From: Pempheris klunzingeri
Lineage: Eukaryota > Chordata > Actinopteri > Acropomatiformes > Pempheridae
Length of the DNA: 64,000 bases
Direction of reading: 5' to 3'
Assembly (NCBI RefSeq): GCF_042242105.1
Contig: NC_092020.1
Coordinates: 19,312,788-19,376,787, forward strand
Both the position numbers and the translations under genes were made by a program. Each line of letters starts with the position of its first letter. Positions within the stretch are counted from its first letter, which is position 1. Positions 63,335 through 64,000 of this stretch are shown piece after piece. The notes below the pieces were generated by a model. It worked only from the letters and a program-made list of their open reading frames with translations, was not told the DNA's origin and searched no databases.

Positions 63335-64000
63335 TTTATTTCAGTAGTCCTTCATGGCAGTAAAAGACAACACTTATAAGTTTGCAGTCCCAACATGCAG
63401 AACAATCATTGAACAAAAAAACAGAAGAGAAAAATATTCAAACAAAAAGGTAAAGGTGCATTTTTTTTCTCTTTTGTGAAGTGATCAACACTTGAGGGAG
63501 AATCAAAGTAGTACAGTTAACATTTCAGAGAACAGCTTGTGTTATCCATTCATGCAGCCCACGACTTTCACAGACAACGTGTTTTATGTTTTCTGGAAAA
63601 TTAAAAGCAACAGTCCAAGCCTTCCACAAGGACGACATCCACATTCAGCAGTTTGGAAAGTTTAGACAAGATGACAACCAATTCAGTTTTAACACTAAAG
63701 ACCAGCAGAGAAAAATAATTTTAGATCCTGACTAAGCTGAGAAACACAAAAGAGCTTTCCTGCAAGGCAGAGGTTACACTGCATGAAGAAAACAAGTTAC
63801 AAACATGTACACTCAAGAGAAATCATATACCGAAACCAGATAATACCAGATACCCACTACTGGAAAGGTACATCGAGTGCTTTGTGCAACATCTCCTGTT
63901 GAAGCGAGCTGAGCATCAGAAACTCTCATAGTTGAGGACGAGAGTTTGACCGTAAACACACACACACACACACAGTCTTACACACATTCACACTTTCCCA
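63335..64000 (-). other. Probable 3' UTR of a minus-strand gene continuing off the window (ATP8A1 by synteny)
   Basis: A minus-strand AATAAA lies at 63335-63340 (AAATAAACTTTACAATCATG). From there to the window edge there are no long frames on either strand, as in a 3' UTR. In human, ATP8A1 is the next gene after SHISA3 and points towards it. No coding sequence is present in the window, so the identity is inference only. A (CA)n run lies at about 63957-63974. Confidence 0.35.

Overview
This is a vertebrate nuclear window, almost certainly from a ray-finned (percomorph-like) teleost. The genes are split by GT-AG introns and encode clear orthologs of vertebrate proteins. The gaps hold AT-rich DNA, GATA and CA microsatellites, hAT-like MITEs, a tRNA-derived SINE and LINE debris of kinds common in fish genomes. 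No bacterial, plasmid, phage or CRISPR features are present.

Five protein-coding genes could be rebuilt exon by exon, with matching phases at every junction. From left to right they are: SMYD5 (minus, 13 coding exons, 415 aa, 7409-14982), SFXN5 (minus, 14 coding exons, 325 aa, 17925-26487), RAB11FIP5 (minus, 6 coding exons, 1466 aa with a large cassette exon or 638 aa without it, 29308-41279), BEND4 (minus, 5 coding exons, 555 aa, 44768-53496) and SHISA3 (plus, 2 coding exons, 287 aa, 55808-60386). The right edge (about 63.3-64 kb) looks like the 3' end of a further minus-strand gene. By analogy with the human order this is probably ATP8A1. The first 7.3 kb show no recognisable gene and hold repeat debris.

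The genes do not form a pathway. SMYD5 is a SET/MYND-type lysine methyltransferase. SFXN5 is a mitochondrial inner-membrane carrier of the sideroflexin family. RAB11FIP5 is a Rab11 effector of recycling endosomes. BEND4 is a coiled-coil and BEN-domain nuclear protein. SHISA3 is a single-pass ER/membrane modulator of Wnt/FGF receptor maturation. SMYD5, SFXN5 and RAB11FIP5 lie close together on human 2p13; BEND4, SHISA3 and ATP8A1 lie together on human 4p13. The window therefore appears to join two conserved synteny blocks, with the junction between about 41.3 and 43.0 kb.

Points most worth a second look: the 2,484-nt phase-symmetric RAB11FIP5 exon carrying three NPF motifs; a 13-bp inverted pair of ZNF143-like sites upstream of SFXN5; two hAT-like MITEs with 8-bp target duplications (one perfect); a SINE in the SHISA3 3' region that supplies a polyadenylation signal; candidate conserved non-coding blocks in BEND4 intron 1 and SFXN5 intron 1; and several strong CTCF-like motifs. 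I found no convincing undescribed system. All ortholog calls rest on recalled family sequences; no database search was run.
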